Origin: Streptomyces sp. MUM 178J
Lineage (GTDB): Bacteria; Actinomycetota; Actinomycetes; Streptomycetales; Streptomycetaceae
NCBI RefSeq assembly: GCF_022414575.1
Contig: NZ_JADWYQ010000017.1
Span: 54,284-118,283 of the forward strand
Length of the DNA stretch: 64,000 bases
Reading direction: 5' to 3'
Part shown: positions 1 to 7,227 of the stretch, piece by piece
Position numbering within the stretch: the first letter of the stretch is position 1
How the letters are laid out: each line of letters begins with the position of its first letter
Program-made: the position numbers and the translations under genes
Notes under the pieces: model-generated
Told to the model about the DNA's origin: nothing
The model's database searches: none
Seen by the model: only the letters and a program-made list of their open reading frames with translations

Positions 1-69
1 ACTCGAAGTGCTCGAAGCGGAAGCGCCCTGAGCGGAGGCAGGCGTGCGTGAAACGTCCGATGTGGTCAT
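1..69 (-). CDS. thiC: Phosphomethylpyrimidine synthase ThiC, N-terminal fragment
   Basis: Only the first 23 codons are in the window; the gene runs off the left edge. The minus strand reads MTTSDVSRTPASAQG from an ATG at 69. A GGGAGTAGG ribosome-binding stretch precedes it and is the 3' end of a TPP riboswitch. The identity rests on that riboswitch and on my memory that thiC lies near ssgA in Streptomyces, because the N-terminal tail itself is low-complexity. ThiC makes the thiamine pyrimidine moiety from aminoimidazole ribotide by radical-SAM chemistry. Another thiamine gene behind the same switch is possible. Confidence 0.65.
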   Translation of the reverse strand, partial: MTTSDVSRTPASAQGASASSTSS

Positions 70-77
70 GAGACCTA

Positions 78-186
78 CTCCCTACGCCGGCATTACCCGG
101 TAACAGGTTCGGCGGTCGACGCAGCGGCTTCCGTACCCGTCGTACGGAGGTCAGCGCCCTCTCAGCCCGGTGCTCCGAGCTCCCGC
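78..186 (-). promoter_or_regulatory. TPP (thiamine pyrophosphate) riboswitch
   Basis: Read on the minus strand, this leader holds the conserved THI-box elements in order: GGGCTGAGAGGG (about 169-158), a variable hairpin CTCCGTAC/GTACGGA, then GAACCTG (110-104), CCGGGTAATGCCGGCG (100-85) and GTAGGGAG. The last element overlaps the Shine-Dalgarno sequence ten bases before the thiC ATG. This suggests control of translation initiation: TPP binding would close the 3' helix and hide the ribosome-binding site. The element class is certain; the mechanism is inferred from geometry. Confidence 0.93.
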
Positions 187-267
187 GTGTGCAAAGGTGC
201 CACCACGCTAGCGCCATTTCTGGCGTGCTGAACAGAGGGGTCCCTCCGTTCTTGCGATGATCGGTCG

Positions 268-1635
268 GTGACTTCCTCGCCGCAGACGCCCGAACCCCAC
301 GGCCACAGCCATGCCCACGGTCCCGCCGCGCCTGTCTCACAGCACCTCCGCAGAGTGATCGCGGCGGTGCTGATTCCTTTCGCCACCGCGGTCTTCGTGG
401 GCCTCGCCGTTCTCTGGCCCGGTGGGGCCCCGGCGCATGAGCGCACCGGTGTGGGATTTGACCGGCAGACCCAGCAGGGAGAGGTCGTCAAGATCGAAGA
501 GGTGGACTGCGCGGACGTGAACGTCGGGCAGGTCCCTCCGACCGGAGACTCCTCGACGGCACAGGGCCGTGAGGCGATCAACTCCCAGCAGGGCGTCTGC
601 AAGCGAGCGACGGTGGAGGTCACCAGCGGAGGCGACAAGGGGCGGACCTTCGTCGAGATCGTGCAGCCCGACGCGCCACGGCAGTTGGAGGAGGGGCAGG
701 GCGTGGTGGTGGCCTATGCGCCGGACGCACCGCGTGATCTCCAGTACTCCGTGATCGATGTGGACAGAAAACTCCCCATCGCCCTGCTTGCCGGGATTTT
801 CGCGCTTGCAGTGATTCTGGTGGGCCGTATGCGAGGGGTGATGGCGCTGGTCGCACTGGCGGCATCCTTCGCCGTGCTGACGCTGTTTATCCTGCCCGCG
901 ATTCTGCAGGGCTCGAACCCTCTGGTCGTGGCCGTGGTCGGAGCCAGCGCGATCATGCTGATCGCGCTCTATGCCTGCCATGGCGTCACCGCACGCACTT
1001 CGGTGGCGGTGCTGGGCACATTGATCTCGCTGCTGCTGATCGGGCTGCTCGGCTCCGTCTTCATCGACTGGGCCAGTCTGACCGGCGACACCGACGACTA
1101 CACGGGTCTGATCCACGGCTTGTACCCGGATATCGACATGAGCGGCCTGCTGCTGGCCGGGGTGATCATCGGATCGCTCGGCGTGCTCGACGATGTGACG
1201 GTGACACAGACCTCCGCGGTCTGGGAACTGCACCAGGCGGACCCCCGGATGGGGCCCCGCAAGCTGTATCAGGCCGCCATTCGGATCGGCCGCGACCACA
1301 TCGCGTCCGTTGTCAACACCCTTGTCCTCGCCTATGCGGGTGCGGCGCTGCCGCTGCTGCTGCTCTTCTCGATCGCGCAGAGCAGTGTGGCCACGGTGGC
1401 CAACAGCGAGCTTGTGGCACAGGAGATCGTACGGACGCTGGTCGGGTCGATCGGGCTGGTCGCCTCGGTGCCGCTGACGACGGGCCTCGCCGCTCTCGTC
1501 GTCTCCGCGGACCGGCCCGCCGAGGGGGCCGTCGGCACGGGGCCCGGTGCGGGCGGCCCGGGGGCCGGTGCGGCGTCGGCGGAGGAGTCGAACGGTCCGC
1601 GGCGGGGCGGCCGGGGCCGCCGGCGCAAGAAGTAG
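268..1635 (+). CDS. YibE/F family multi-pass membrane protein
   Basis: 455 aa from a GTG. A His-rich N-terminal tail (HGHSHAHG) leads to a first membrane span near residues 33-53. An extracytoplasmic region of about 110 residues follows, then six or seven further hydrophobic helices (about 168-405). The C-terminal tail is Gly/Arg-rich and basic (RRGGRGRRRKK). The motif around LGVLDDVTVTQ is typical of the YibE/F family, whose transport role is not established. The ribosome-binding site before the GTG is weak, so the start is tentative. It is divergent from thiC across an 80-bp gap. Confidence 0.8.
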   Translation: MTSSPQTPEPHGHSHAHGPAAPVSQHLRRVIAAVLIPFATAVFVGLAVLWPGGAPAHERTGVGFDRQTQQGEVVKIEEVDCADVNVGQVPPTGDSSTAQGREAINSQQGVCKRATVEVTSGGDKGRTFVEIVQPDAPRQLEEGQGVVVAYAPDAPRDLQYSVIDVDRKLPIALLAGIFALAVILVGRMRGVMALVALAASFAVLTLFILPAILQGSNPLVVAVVGASAIMLIALYACHGVTARTSVAVLGTLISLLLIGLLGSVFIDWASLTGDTDDYTGLIHGLYPDIDMSGLLLAGVIIGSLGVLDDVTVTQTSAVWELHQADPRMGPRKLYQAAIRIGRDHIASVVNTLVLAYAGAALPLLLLFSIAQSSVATVANSELVAQEIVRTLVGSIGLVASVPLTTGLAALVVSADRPAEGAVGTGPGAGGPGAGAASAEESNGPRRGGRGRRRKK

Positions 1636-1719
1636 CCGCCGGGGAGCAGCTCCACCGGGCTCCATGGGATGCCGGGCTCCACGCCGGTCGCGGCGCGGCG
1701 CCGGGTGCGGAAGGAGGGC

Positions 1720-2133
1720 TCAGCCTGCGTTCTCCTCGGCGAGGATCCGTCCGAGCGCCGCCTCCAGATGCCCCTCGAAGTCCGAGAGCGCCCACTCCTG
1801 GCCCAACGGGACCAGCGCGTCCGTACGGTCGAGAAAGGCCACCAGAGGCGCCACGCCCACCCGGAACAGCGCCCGGTCCTCCCCGACCTGCAGCCTGATG
1901 GTCACATCGCGCAGGACTCCCGATTCGCCGTGATCCAGTGGTGCGATGTGCACATCACCGCGTCCCGACGGGGCGTTGACGCCGTCGAGCAGCAACTCTC
2001 GCCCGAACGCCCAGGTCACCGGCGCGTCCCCGGGGAGGTGAAAGGTCATGCGCACCGCATAGGGATCCTCAGTGTCATAACACAACTCCACTGGGACTTT
2101 GAAGGAGAGCTCCTCCGAGACCAGAAAGCACAT
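1720..2133 (-). CDS. ssgA: SsgA, sporulation-specific cell division activator
   Basis: 137 aa, matching the short SsgA-like protein (SALP) family found only in sporulating actinomycetes. Family hallmarks visible are FLVSEELSFKVPVEL, the block DPYAVRMTFHLPGDAPVTWAFGRELL, and DRTDALVPLGQE. SsgA activates sporulation-specific cell division in aerial hyphae and helps localise SsgB and then FtsZ. I chose the ATG at 2133 because GAGG lies about 8 nt upstream and it gives the family length; an upstream ATG at 2163 has no good ribosome-binding site. The IclR-type activator gene ssgR lies directly upstream on the same strand, which is the classic arrangement. Confidence 0.92.
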   Translation of the reverse strand: MCFLVSEELSFKVPVELCYDTEDPYAVRMTFHLPGDAPVTWAFGRELLLDGVNAPSGRGDVHIAPLDHGESGVLRDVTIRLQVGEDRALFRVGVAPLVAFLDRTDALVPLGQEWALSDFEGHLEAALGRILAEENAG

Positions 2134-2308
2134 GAGGACCTCGGCCTGAACCGACTCGCGCATCAGATACCCCGCAGCAGATGAAACAATGAAATGAAAT
2201 TCATGGTGAGAAAGGGACGCTGCTCGGGAATGACCCCATCGGCCTTCTTGAGCAGCCCACTTGACGCCATCGTGCTGGAATCCGCACCTGATCACAAGCA
2301 GTGGTTTT

Positions 2309-3088
2309 TCAGATACTGATAGAGAAGGCGAGGGAGCTCAGAAGCCGGCCAATTCCGCTGCGCAACTGCTCCACCGCCGGAAGCAGCCGCCCCTGCTGAT
2401 CGGACGGCAGGGAAATGGCCATCGCCGCGGCGCCGGAGCCGGCGGTGATCGGAATCGCGGCGCACACGGTGCCCAGCGCATATTCCTGCCGCTCCACGAC
2501 GGGCTGCATACGGTCCATGGCGTTCAGCCGCTCCAGCAGTGTGCGCTGGTCGCGCACGGTGTACGGGGTGATGGCCTGGACGGGGTGCCGGTCCAGATGC
2601 CCGAGACGGGACGGCTCATCGAGCTGGCTGAGCAGACACTTGCCCAGCGCATGGGCATGCCCGGTCTCGCGGAAGTCCGCCCACTCGTCGACGGCGGGCG
2701 CGTAGGGGGTGTCGGCAACTGCAACGATTTCGATTTCACCCTCGCGGTAGACCGCGAAGTAGACGGGCGCTCCGATCGCATCCCGCCAGTACGTCAACGA
2801 CTCCTCGAGCTTGGTCAGACGATTCTGCTGTGCCGCGTCCATGGCGAGCCGGCTCACCGAAGCGCCGAGGACGAACACGCCGTTCTCACGCCGGAGATAG
2901 TCCTCGTGCGTCAGAGTGCGCAACAGGTGATAGGCGGTGGGCAGGGGGAGCCCGGCTTCCCGTGCGAGCTGCTTGGCGGGAGCTCCGTCCGGGTGGGAAC
3001 CCACGGCTTCCAGCAGTCTCAGCGCCCGCTGCACCGAGCCGATCAGCGTAGGGGCGGCGGCGTGCGCCGCCGTTGTCGCCATGGCCAT
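2309..3088 (-). CDS. ssgR: SsgR, IclR-family regulator of ssgA
   Basis: 259 aa from the ATG at 3088, which follows GGGGGTGACC. The N-terminal winged helix-turn-helix starts around SVQRALRLLEAVGSHPDGAP and continues to YHLLRTLTHEDYL. It is followed by an IclR effector-binding domain (FVLGASVSRLAMDAAQ and later GKCLLSQLD, SAIPIT-type segments). In Streptomyces SsgR directly activates ssgA. Here it lies 175 bp upstream of ssgA on the same strand. In-frame alternatives are an upstream start at 3175 and an ATG at 3082. The symbol relies on the pairing with ssgA. Confidence 0.88.
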   Translation of the reverse strand: MAMATTAAHAAAPTLIGSVQRALRLLEAVGSHPDGAPAKQLAREAGLPLPTAYHLLRTLTHEDYLRRENGVFVLGASVSRLAMDAAQQNRLTKLEESLTYWRDAIGAPVYFAVYREGEIEIVAVADTPYAPAVDEWADFRETGHAHALGKCLLSQLDEPSRLGHLDRHPVQAITPYTVRDQRTLLERLNAMDRMQPVVERQEYALGTVCAAIPITAGSGAAAMAISLPSDQQGRLLPAVEQLRSGIGRLLSSLAFSISI

Positions 3089-3286
3089 GGTCACCCCCAG
3101 GCGTGGTGACGGGCCGCAGAGACCCGCCCGCGGGGGCCGCCCCCGCGCACCCGCCGCCCCTTCTGTCGACCGCAAGGGCGGCAGAGCTTTGCCACTGTAG
3201 GGGCAGGTCCTGCCCGGGCAAGGGGTTTGCCTGGGGCGTTCCCCCCTGCGGGCTAATGCCGGGGGCGAGGGTGTGCGAGCCCCGCT

Positions 3287-3505
3287 CTACCAGTCGCCGC
3301 GTGAGCCCGAGGACGACATGAACTTCCGCACGACGAAGATAAGCCCGCCGACCAGCGCGACGAAGAGCAGTACCTTGAAGAGCAGGCCGATCACAAAGCC
3401 GACGACGCTGGCGATCATCCCCCCGAACAGGACGAGGGCGATGACGGGCACCGCTACCCACTTCACCCACCAGGGCATCCCGGCGAATATCTCCCGCACG
3501 GCCAT
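3287..3505 (-). CDS. DUF5326 small membrane protein
   Basis: 72 aa from an ATG at 3505 with GCGAGG about 10 nt upstream. The start MAVREIFAGMPWWVKWVAVPVIALVL leads into two closely spaced membrane helices (about residues 13-33 and 36-58) and a short charged C-terminus (RKFMSSSGSRGDW). It matches the DUF5326 family conserved in Streptomyces beside the ssgA locus. No function is known. It is transcribed alone. Confidence 0.82.
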   Translation of the reverse strand: MAVREIFAGMPWWVKWVAVPVIALVLFGGMIASVVGFVIGLLFKVLLFVALVGGLIFVVRKFMSSSGSRGDW

Positions 3506-3638
3506 CGTCCATACCTCGCTTCTGAAGACTCGCTGCGTTCTCTCGGTATCGATGCTAGGCGTGCGGGGGAGGTGAGTGGGGGAACGCCGGCCCTTGATAA
3601 CCCCTGAGTGGACCCCTAGGGATTGCCGGGCGCGGCCG

Positions 3639-3956
3639 TCAGCCCTCCGGCGGAGCGAAGACCACCATCACCCGCAGGTCTTCGGTGATGTGGTGGAACT
3701 TGTGCGGGACCCCGGCCGGCACGTAGATCACGCTGCCCCGTGCCACCTCCGTCGTCTCCGTGCCCACCGTGATCGACGCGCGGCCGCTGACGACGAAGTA
3801 GACCTCGTCCTGGTTGTGCGGAAGCTGCGGGTCCAGCTCCCCCGCATCCAGTGCGTACAGCCCGACCGACATGTTCCGCTCACGCAGGAACTGGAGGTAT
3901 GCGCCTTCGTTGGCGGCGCGCTCCGCCTCCAGCTCATCCAGTCGGAATGCCTTCAT
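3639..3956 (-). CDS. Cupin-domain protein
   Basis: 105 aa from the ATG at 3956, preceded by GGGGCGG; an upstream ATG at 3980 has no advantage. The single cupin barrel shows motif 1 as LPHNQDEVYFVVSGRASITVG and motif 2 as VIYVPAGVPHKFH. Metal ligands appear to be His in LPHN, Glu in DEVY and His in PHKFH. Small single-domain cupins are metal-binding enzymes or sensors of many kinds, and the substrate cannot be told from sequence. It is divergent from the holin-like membrane gene at 4008. Confidence 0.82.
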   Translation of the reverse strand: MKAFRLDELEAERAANEGAYLQFLRERNMSVGLYALDAGELDPQLPHNQDEVYFVVSGRASITVGTETTEVARGSVIYVPAGVPHKFHHITEDLRVMVVFAPPEG

Positions 3957-4007
3957 CGTCCGTCCGCCCCTGCCCTTCACCCGATCGCGTCTGCCACGAT
4001 CGGACCC

Positions 4008-4385
4008 ATGATGAATTTTATAGTCAAGACGATCGCCAACGCGGTGGCTCTGGCAGTCGCCATCTGGCTCTTCCAGGACATCACCCTCACCGGTGAGAGC
4101 ACCGGCAAGAAGACCGTGACGCTGATTCTGGTGGCTCTGCTCTTCGGTCTGGTCAATGTCATCGTCAAGCCGTTGGTGAAGCTGCTCACGCTGCCGCTCT
4201 TCATCCTCACCCTCGGACTGATCACCCTGGTGATCAACGCGCTGATGCTACTGCTGACCTCGTATCTCGCCGACACGCTCGATCTAAACTTCCATGTCGA
4301 CGGCTTCTGGACGGCCGTCGGGGGCGCGCTGGTCATCTCGATCGTCTCGTGGGCGATGAACGTGGCCCTGCCGGACGGGGACTGA
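4008..4385 (+). CDS. Phage holin family (superfamily IV type) small membrane protein
   Basis: 125 aa beginning MMNFIVKTIANAVALAVAIWLFQD; either of two adjacent ATGs (4008 or 4011) could be used. Four hydrophobic helices are visible (about 4-22, 35-52, 58-82 and 100-120) with the NVIVKPLVKLLTLPLFILTLGLI core typical of the Phage_holin_4_2 / YvlD family. Despite the name these are chromosomal membrane proteins of unknown role, not lysis proteins. A gamma-lyase gene follows after 4 bp, so the two are probably co-transcribed. Confidence 0.85.
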   Translation: MMNFIVKTIANAVALAVAIWLFQDITLTGESTGKKTVTLILVALLFGLVNVIVKPLVKLLTLPLFILTLGLITLVINALMLLLTSYLADTLDLNFHVDGFWTAVGGALVISIVSWAMNVALPDGD

Positions 4386-4389
4386 CCGG

Positions 4390-5565
4390 ATGAGCGGCAC
4401 TGTCGAGCCGGGAAACCGGGCCGGCGACCCGGTGGGCGACGGCACCAGGGCAGTACGGGCGGGACTGCCCGAACCCGTGCCGTACGAGCCCGCGCTGCCG
4501 GGACCGGTCTTCGCGGCCCACTTCCATCTGCCGGGCGAGCCGACCGGGCCATACACCTACGGCCGGGACGAGAATCCGACGTGGACACGGCTGGAACAGG
4601 CCGTCGGGGAGCTGGAGGCGCCAGGGGAGAACGTCGAGACGGTCGCCTTCGCCTCCGGCATGGCGGCCGTCTCGGCGGTGCTGTTCTCACAGCTGCGGTC
4701 CGGAGACGCGGTGGTCCTGCCGGACGACGGCTATCAGGCGCTGCCGCTGGTGCGGGAACAACTGCGGACGTACGGAGTCGAGGTGCGGACCGCTCCCACC
4801 GGTGGCGACGCCCAGCTCGGCCTGCTGGACGGGGCCCGGCTGCTGTGGATCGAGTCGCCGTCCAATCCTGGGCTGGACGTCTGCGACATCCGCCGGCTGG
4901 CCCGGGCGGCCCACGCCGCGGGCGCGCTGGTCGCCGTCGACAACACACTCGCCACCCCTCTGGGGCAGCGCCCCCTCCAGCTGGGCGCCGATTTCTCGGT
5001 GGCCAGCGACACCAAGGGCACAACGGGCCATGGCGATCTGCTGCTCGGCCATGTGACCTGCCTCGATGCGGAGCTCGCAGCCACCGTGCGGCGCTGGCGG
5101 AAGGTCGTCGGAGCCATTCCGGGGCCGATGGAGGCCTGGCTGGCACACCGCTCGCTGGCCACGGTGCAGCTACGGGCCGACCGGCAGTGCGCCAATGCGC
5201 TGGCCCTCGCCGAAGCGCTGCGCCGACGCGCCGAGACCGGTGGCCCGCGGGACGTGCGGGCGGTGCGCTACCCGGGGCTGCCGTCCGACCCCTCATACCC
5301 GACCGCCTCACGGCAGATGCGACGCCACGGCTGTGTCATCTCCTTCACCCTGCCGGGCCGCGCTCACGCCGAGAGGTTCCTGTCCGGGCTGACGCTGGTC
5401 GACGACGCCACCAGCTTCGGGGGCGTCCGGTCCACCGCGGAGCGGCGCGGCCGCTGGGGCGGCGATGCGGTGCCGGAGGGCTTCATCCGCTTCTCGGCGG
5501 GGATCGAGGACACGGACGACCTGGTGACGGACGTCCTCAGGGCGCTGGACAAGGCGGCGGGCTGA
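4390..5565 (+). CDS. Cystathionine gamma-lyase/synthase family PLP enzyme
   Basis: 391 aa, Cys/Met-metabolism PLP-dependent fold (type I). YTYGRDENPTWTRLE (residues 56-70) is the signature entry loop. FASGMAAVSAVL contacts the PLP phosphate, ESPSNP (155-160) and VDNT (183-186) are the usual cofactor contacts, and Lys209 in SDTKGTTGHGD is the Schiff-base lysine. The C-terminal half has SFGGVRSTAERR and IRFSAGIED, which suits a gamma-lyase in transsulfuration. Synthase and lyase activity cannot be separated by eye. It starts 4 bp after the holin-like gene and ends just before a strong hairpin. Confidence 0.87.
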   Translation: MSGTVEPGNRAGDPVGDGTRAVRAGLPEPVPYEPALPGPVFAAHFHLPGEPTGPYTYGRDENPTWTRLEQAVGELEAPGENVETVAFASGMAAVSAVLFSQLRSGDAVVLPDDGYQALPLVREQLRTYGVEVRTAPTGGDAQLGLLDGARLLWIESPSNPGLDVCDIRRLARAAHAAGALVAVDNTLATPLGQRPLQLGADFSVASDTKGTTGHGDLLLGHVTCLDAELAATVRRWRKVVGAIPGPMEAWLAHRSLATVQLRADRQCANALALAEALRRRAETGGPRDVRAVRYPGLPSDPSYPTASRQMRRHGCVISFTLPGRAHAERFLSGLTLVDDATSFGGVRSTAERRGRWGGDAVPEGFIRFSAGIEDTDDLVTDVLRALDKAAG

Positions 5566-5569
5566 ACGG

Positions 5570-5606
5570 GGCGGTCCGAGCCTCCCCCCTCCTGGCTCGG
5601 ACCGCC
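5570..5606 (+). terminator. Rho-independent-like terminator after the gamma-lyase gene
   Basis: A perfect 13-bp inverted repeat GGCGGTCCGAGCC (5570-5582) / GGCTCGGACCGCC (5594-5606) with an 11-nt loop starts 5 bases after the stop codon. There is no T-tract, which is common for Streptomyces terminators. A further partial copy GGCGGTCCGAGCG follows directly. Confidence 0.75.
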
Positions 5607-5758
5607 GGCGGTCCGAGCGTGAAGAGCCGCTGCAAGGACCGCGTCAATAAGGCTAGTTGACTCTGCGTCAGTGTCCAATCACAGTAGCGACAGCGACCTA
5701 TCGACTTATTTATAGTTGGACTGGTCCGGGGGAAAGGTCGGATCGGGAGGGGCATGGC

Positions 5759-6649
5759 ATGGATCTGGCCCTGCTGCGCACGTTCGTCACGGTGCACCGG
5801 GCCGGCTCCTTCACCCGTGCCGCCGCACTCCTCGGGCTCTCCCAGCCCGCCGTGACCGGGCAGATCCGCACGCTGGAACGGCAGCTCGGCCGCCCTCTGT
5901 TCCTCCGTCAGGCCCGCGGCGTCACCCCCACCACCATCGGCGACGAACTCGCCCACCGCGCGGCGCCGCATCTGGACGCCCTGGTGGAGATCGCGGAAGT
6001 CGGTCTGGACGAGGAGTCCGGGGTGCGGACCCTGCATCTGGCCGGGCCCCCCGAGTTCACCTCGCAGCGCGCCCTGCCGGCGCTCACCCCGCTGATCGCC
6101 CAGGGTCTCGCCGTGCGTGCCGCCTTCGGCACCTCCGAGGAGACGCTGGACGGGCTCGCCGCGGGCCATCACGACCTGGCCATCGCCACCGCGCGGCCCC
6201 GCGGCCGGCTGCTCGCCTCGACCCCGCTCTGCGACGAGGAGCACGTCCTGGTCGCCGCGCCGCGCTGGGCCGCCCGGCTGGGTCCCGACGTCCTGCGCGA
6301 GGGCCGCGTGCTGCTGGAGCAGTTGCCGTTCGTGGAGGTCCATGAGTCGCTGCCGCTGGTCTCCCGCTACTGGTCCGCGGTCTTCGAGTCCAAGCCGGCC
6401 GCCGCCGCGGCCGTCATCGCACCCGACCTTCGGGCCGTGCTGGAGGCGACGGCAGCGGGGGCCGGGCTCGCCGTGCTGCCGCGCTATCTGTGCGAGGAGG
6501 CGCTGGCAAAGGGCCAGGTGGTTGCCCTGCTGGAGCCCCCGGTGCCACCGCTGCGCACCTACTTCCTGGTCGTACGCACCGGAACGCTCGCCCTCCCGCA
6601 TATCGCACGGGCGCATGAGCGGCTGCTGCGGGCCGCCGTGGGCTGGTGA
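5759..6649 (+). CDS. LysR-family transcriptional regulator
   Basis: 296 aa from an ATG with GGGAGGGG 7 nt upstream. The N-terminal winged HTH reads MDLALLRTFVTVHRAGSFTRAAALLGLSQPAVTGQIRTLERQLG, the canonical LysR pattern. A two-lobed substrate-binding domain (about residues 90-290) ends in LPRYLCEEALAKGQVVALLEP. The upstream 190 bp holds the terminator of the preceding gene and an A/T-rich stretch (about 5680-5715) that would suit its promoter. Target genes and ligand are unknown, and there is no divergent partner gene. Confidence 0.9.
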   Translation: MDLALLRTFVTVHRAGSFTRAAALLGLSQPAVTGQIRTLERQLGRPLFLRQARGVTPTTIGDELAHRAAPHLDALVEIAEVGLDEESGVRTLHLAGPPEFTSQRALPALTPLIAQGLAVRAAFGTSEETLDGLAAGHHDLAIATARPRGRLLASTPLCDEEHVLVAAPRWAARLGPDVLREGRVLLEQLPFVEVHESLPLVSRYWSAVFESKPAAAAAVIAPDLRAVLEATAAGAGLAVLPRYLCEEALAKGQVVALLEPPVPPLRTYFLVVRTGTLALPHIARAHERLLRAAVGW

Positions 6650-6729
6650 CAGCGAGCCCCGCACCATGAGAGGGCCACCGCGGAACCGAGGGGAGTTTCA
6701 GAACCGCCCGTACGGGCGACTCTCTTGCC

Positions 6730-7209
6730 ATGACCGAACGACCAGTGGTCAAGCGCACCGCACGCGCCATCCTCCTCGACGGAGACGATCTCATCCTGAT
6801 CAAGCGCACCAAGCCCGGGATGGATCCCTACTGGCTGACTCCGGGCGGCGGGGTCGAGCCGGGCGACGCGACCGTCGTCGACGCCCTCCACCGGGAAGTC
6901 GACGAAGAGCTCGGCGCGAAGATCACTGATGTGGTGCCCTGTTTTGTGGACACCGTCGAGCACATCGCCGAGGGCGGTGTGACCGGAGTGAAGGTGCAGC
7001 ACTTCTTCGTCTGCCGACTGGAGTCGATGGACCCCGCACGGCGTCATGGGCCGGAGGTCGACGAGCCCCTCGGCGAGTACGAGATCGTACGGGTGCCGTT
7101 CAGCCGGGTCGGCATCGCCGCGGTGCACCTGGTTCCGCTGTCGCTGCGGCACTATCTGGACGGCAATATCGAGGGTGTACGGGCGATGCACGCCCCCGAC
7201 CTGGGCTGA
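6730..7209 (+). CDS. Nudix hydrolase domain protein
   Basis: 159 aa, one Nudix fold. The Nudix box spans about residues 39-62 (GGGVEPGDATVVDALHREVD, then EELGA). It keeps the catalytic RExxEE core, but the first conserved Glu of GX5E is Asp, and there is one extra residue before REV. The family cleaves nucleoside diphosphates linked to another group. The substrate is unknown. It stands alone between the LysR gene and the convergent globin gene. Confidence 0.87.
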   Translation: MTERPVVKRTARAILLDGDDLILIKRTKPGMDPYWLTPGGGVEPGDATVVDALHREVDEELGAKITDVVPCFVDTVEHIAEGGVTGVKVQHFFVCRLESMDPARRHGPEVDEPLGEYEIVRVPFSRVGIAAVHLVPLSLRHYLDGNIEGVRAMHAPDLG

Positions 7210-7227
7210 CCGCCGGACGTCAGGCGG

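Noticed and set aside
1669-2184. Plus-strand ORF opposite ssgA
   Set aside because: The minus strand encodes a clear SsgA protein; the plus-strand product has no domain.
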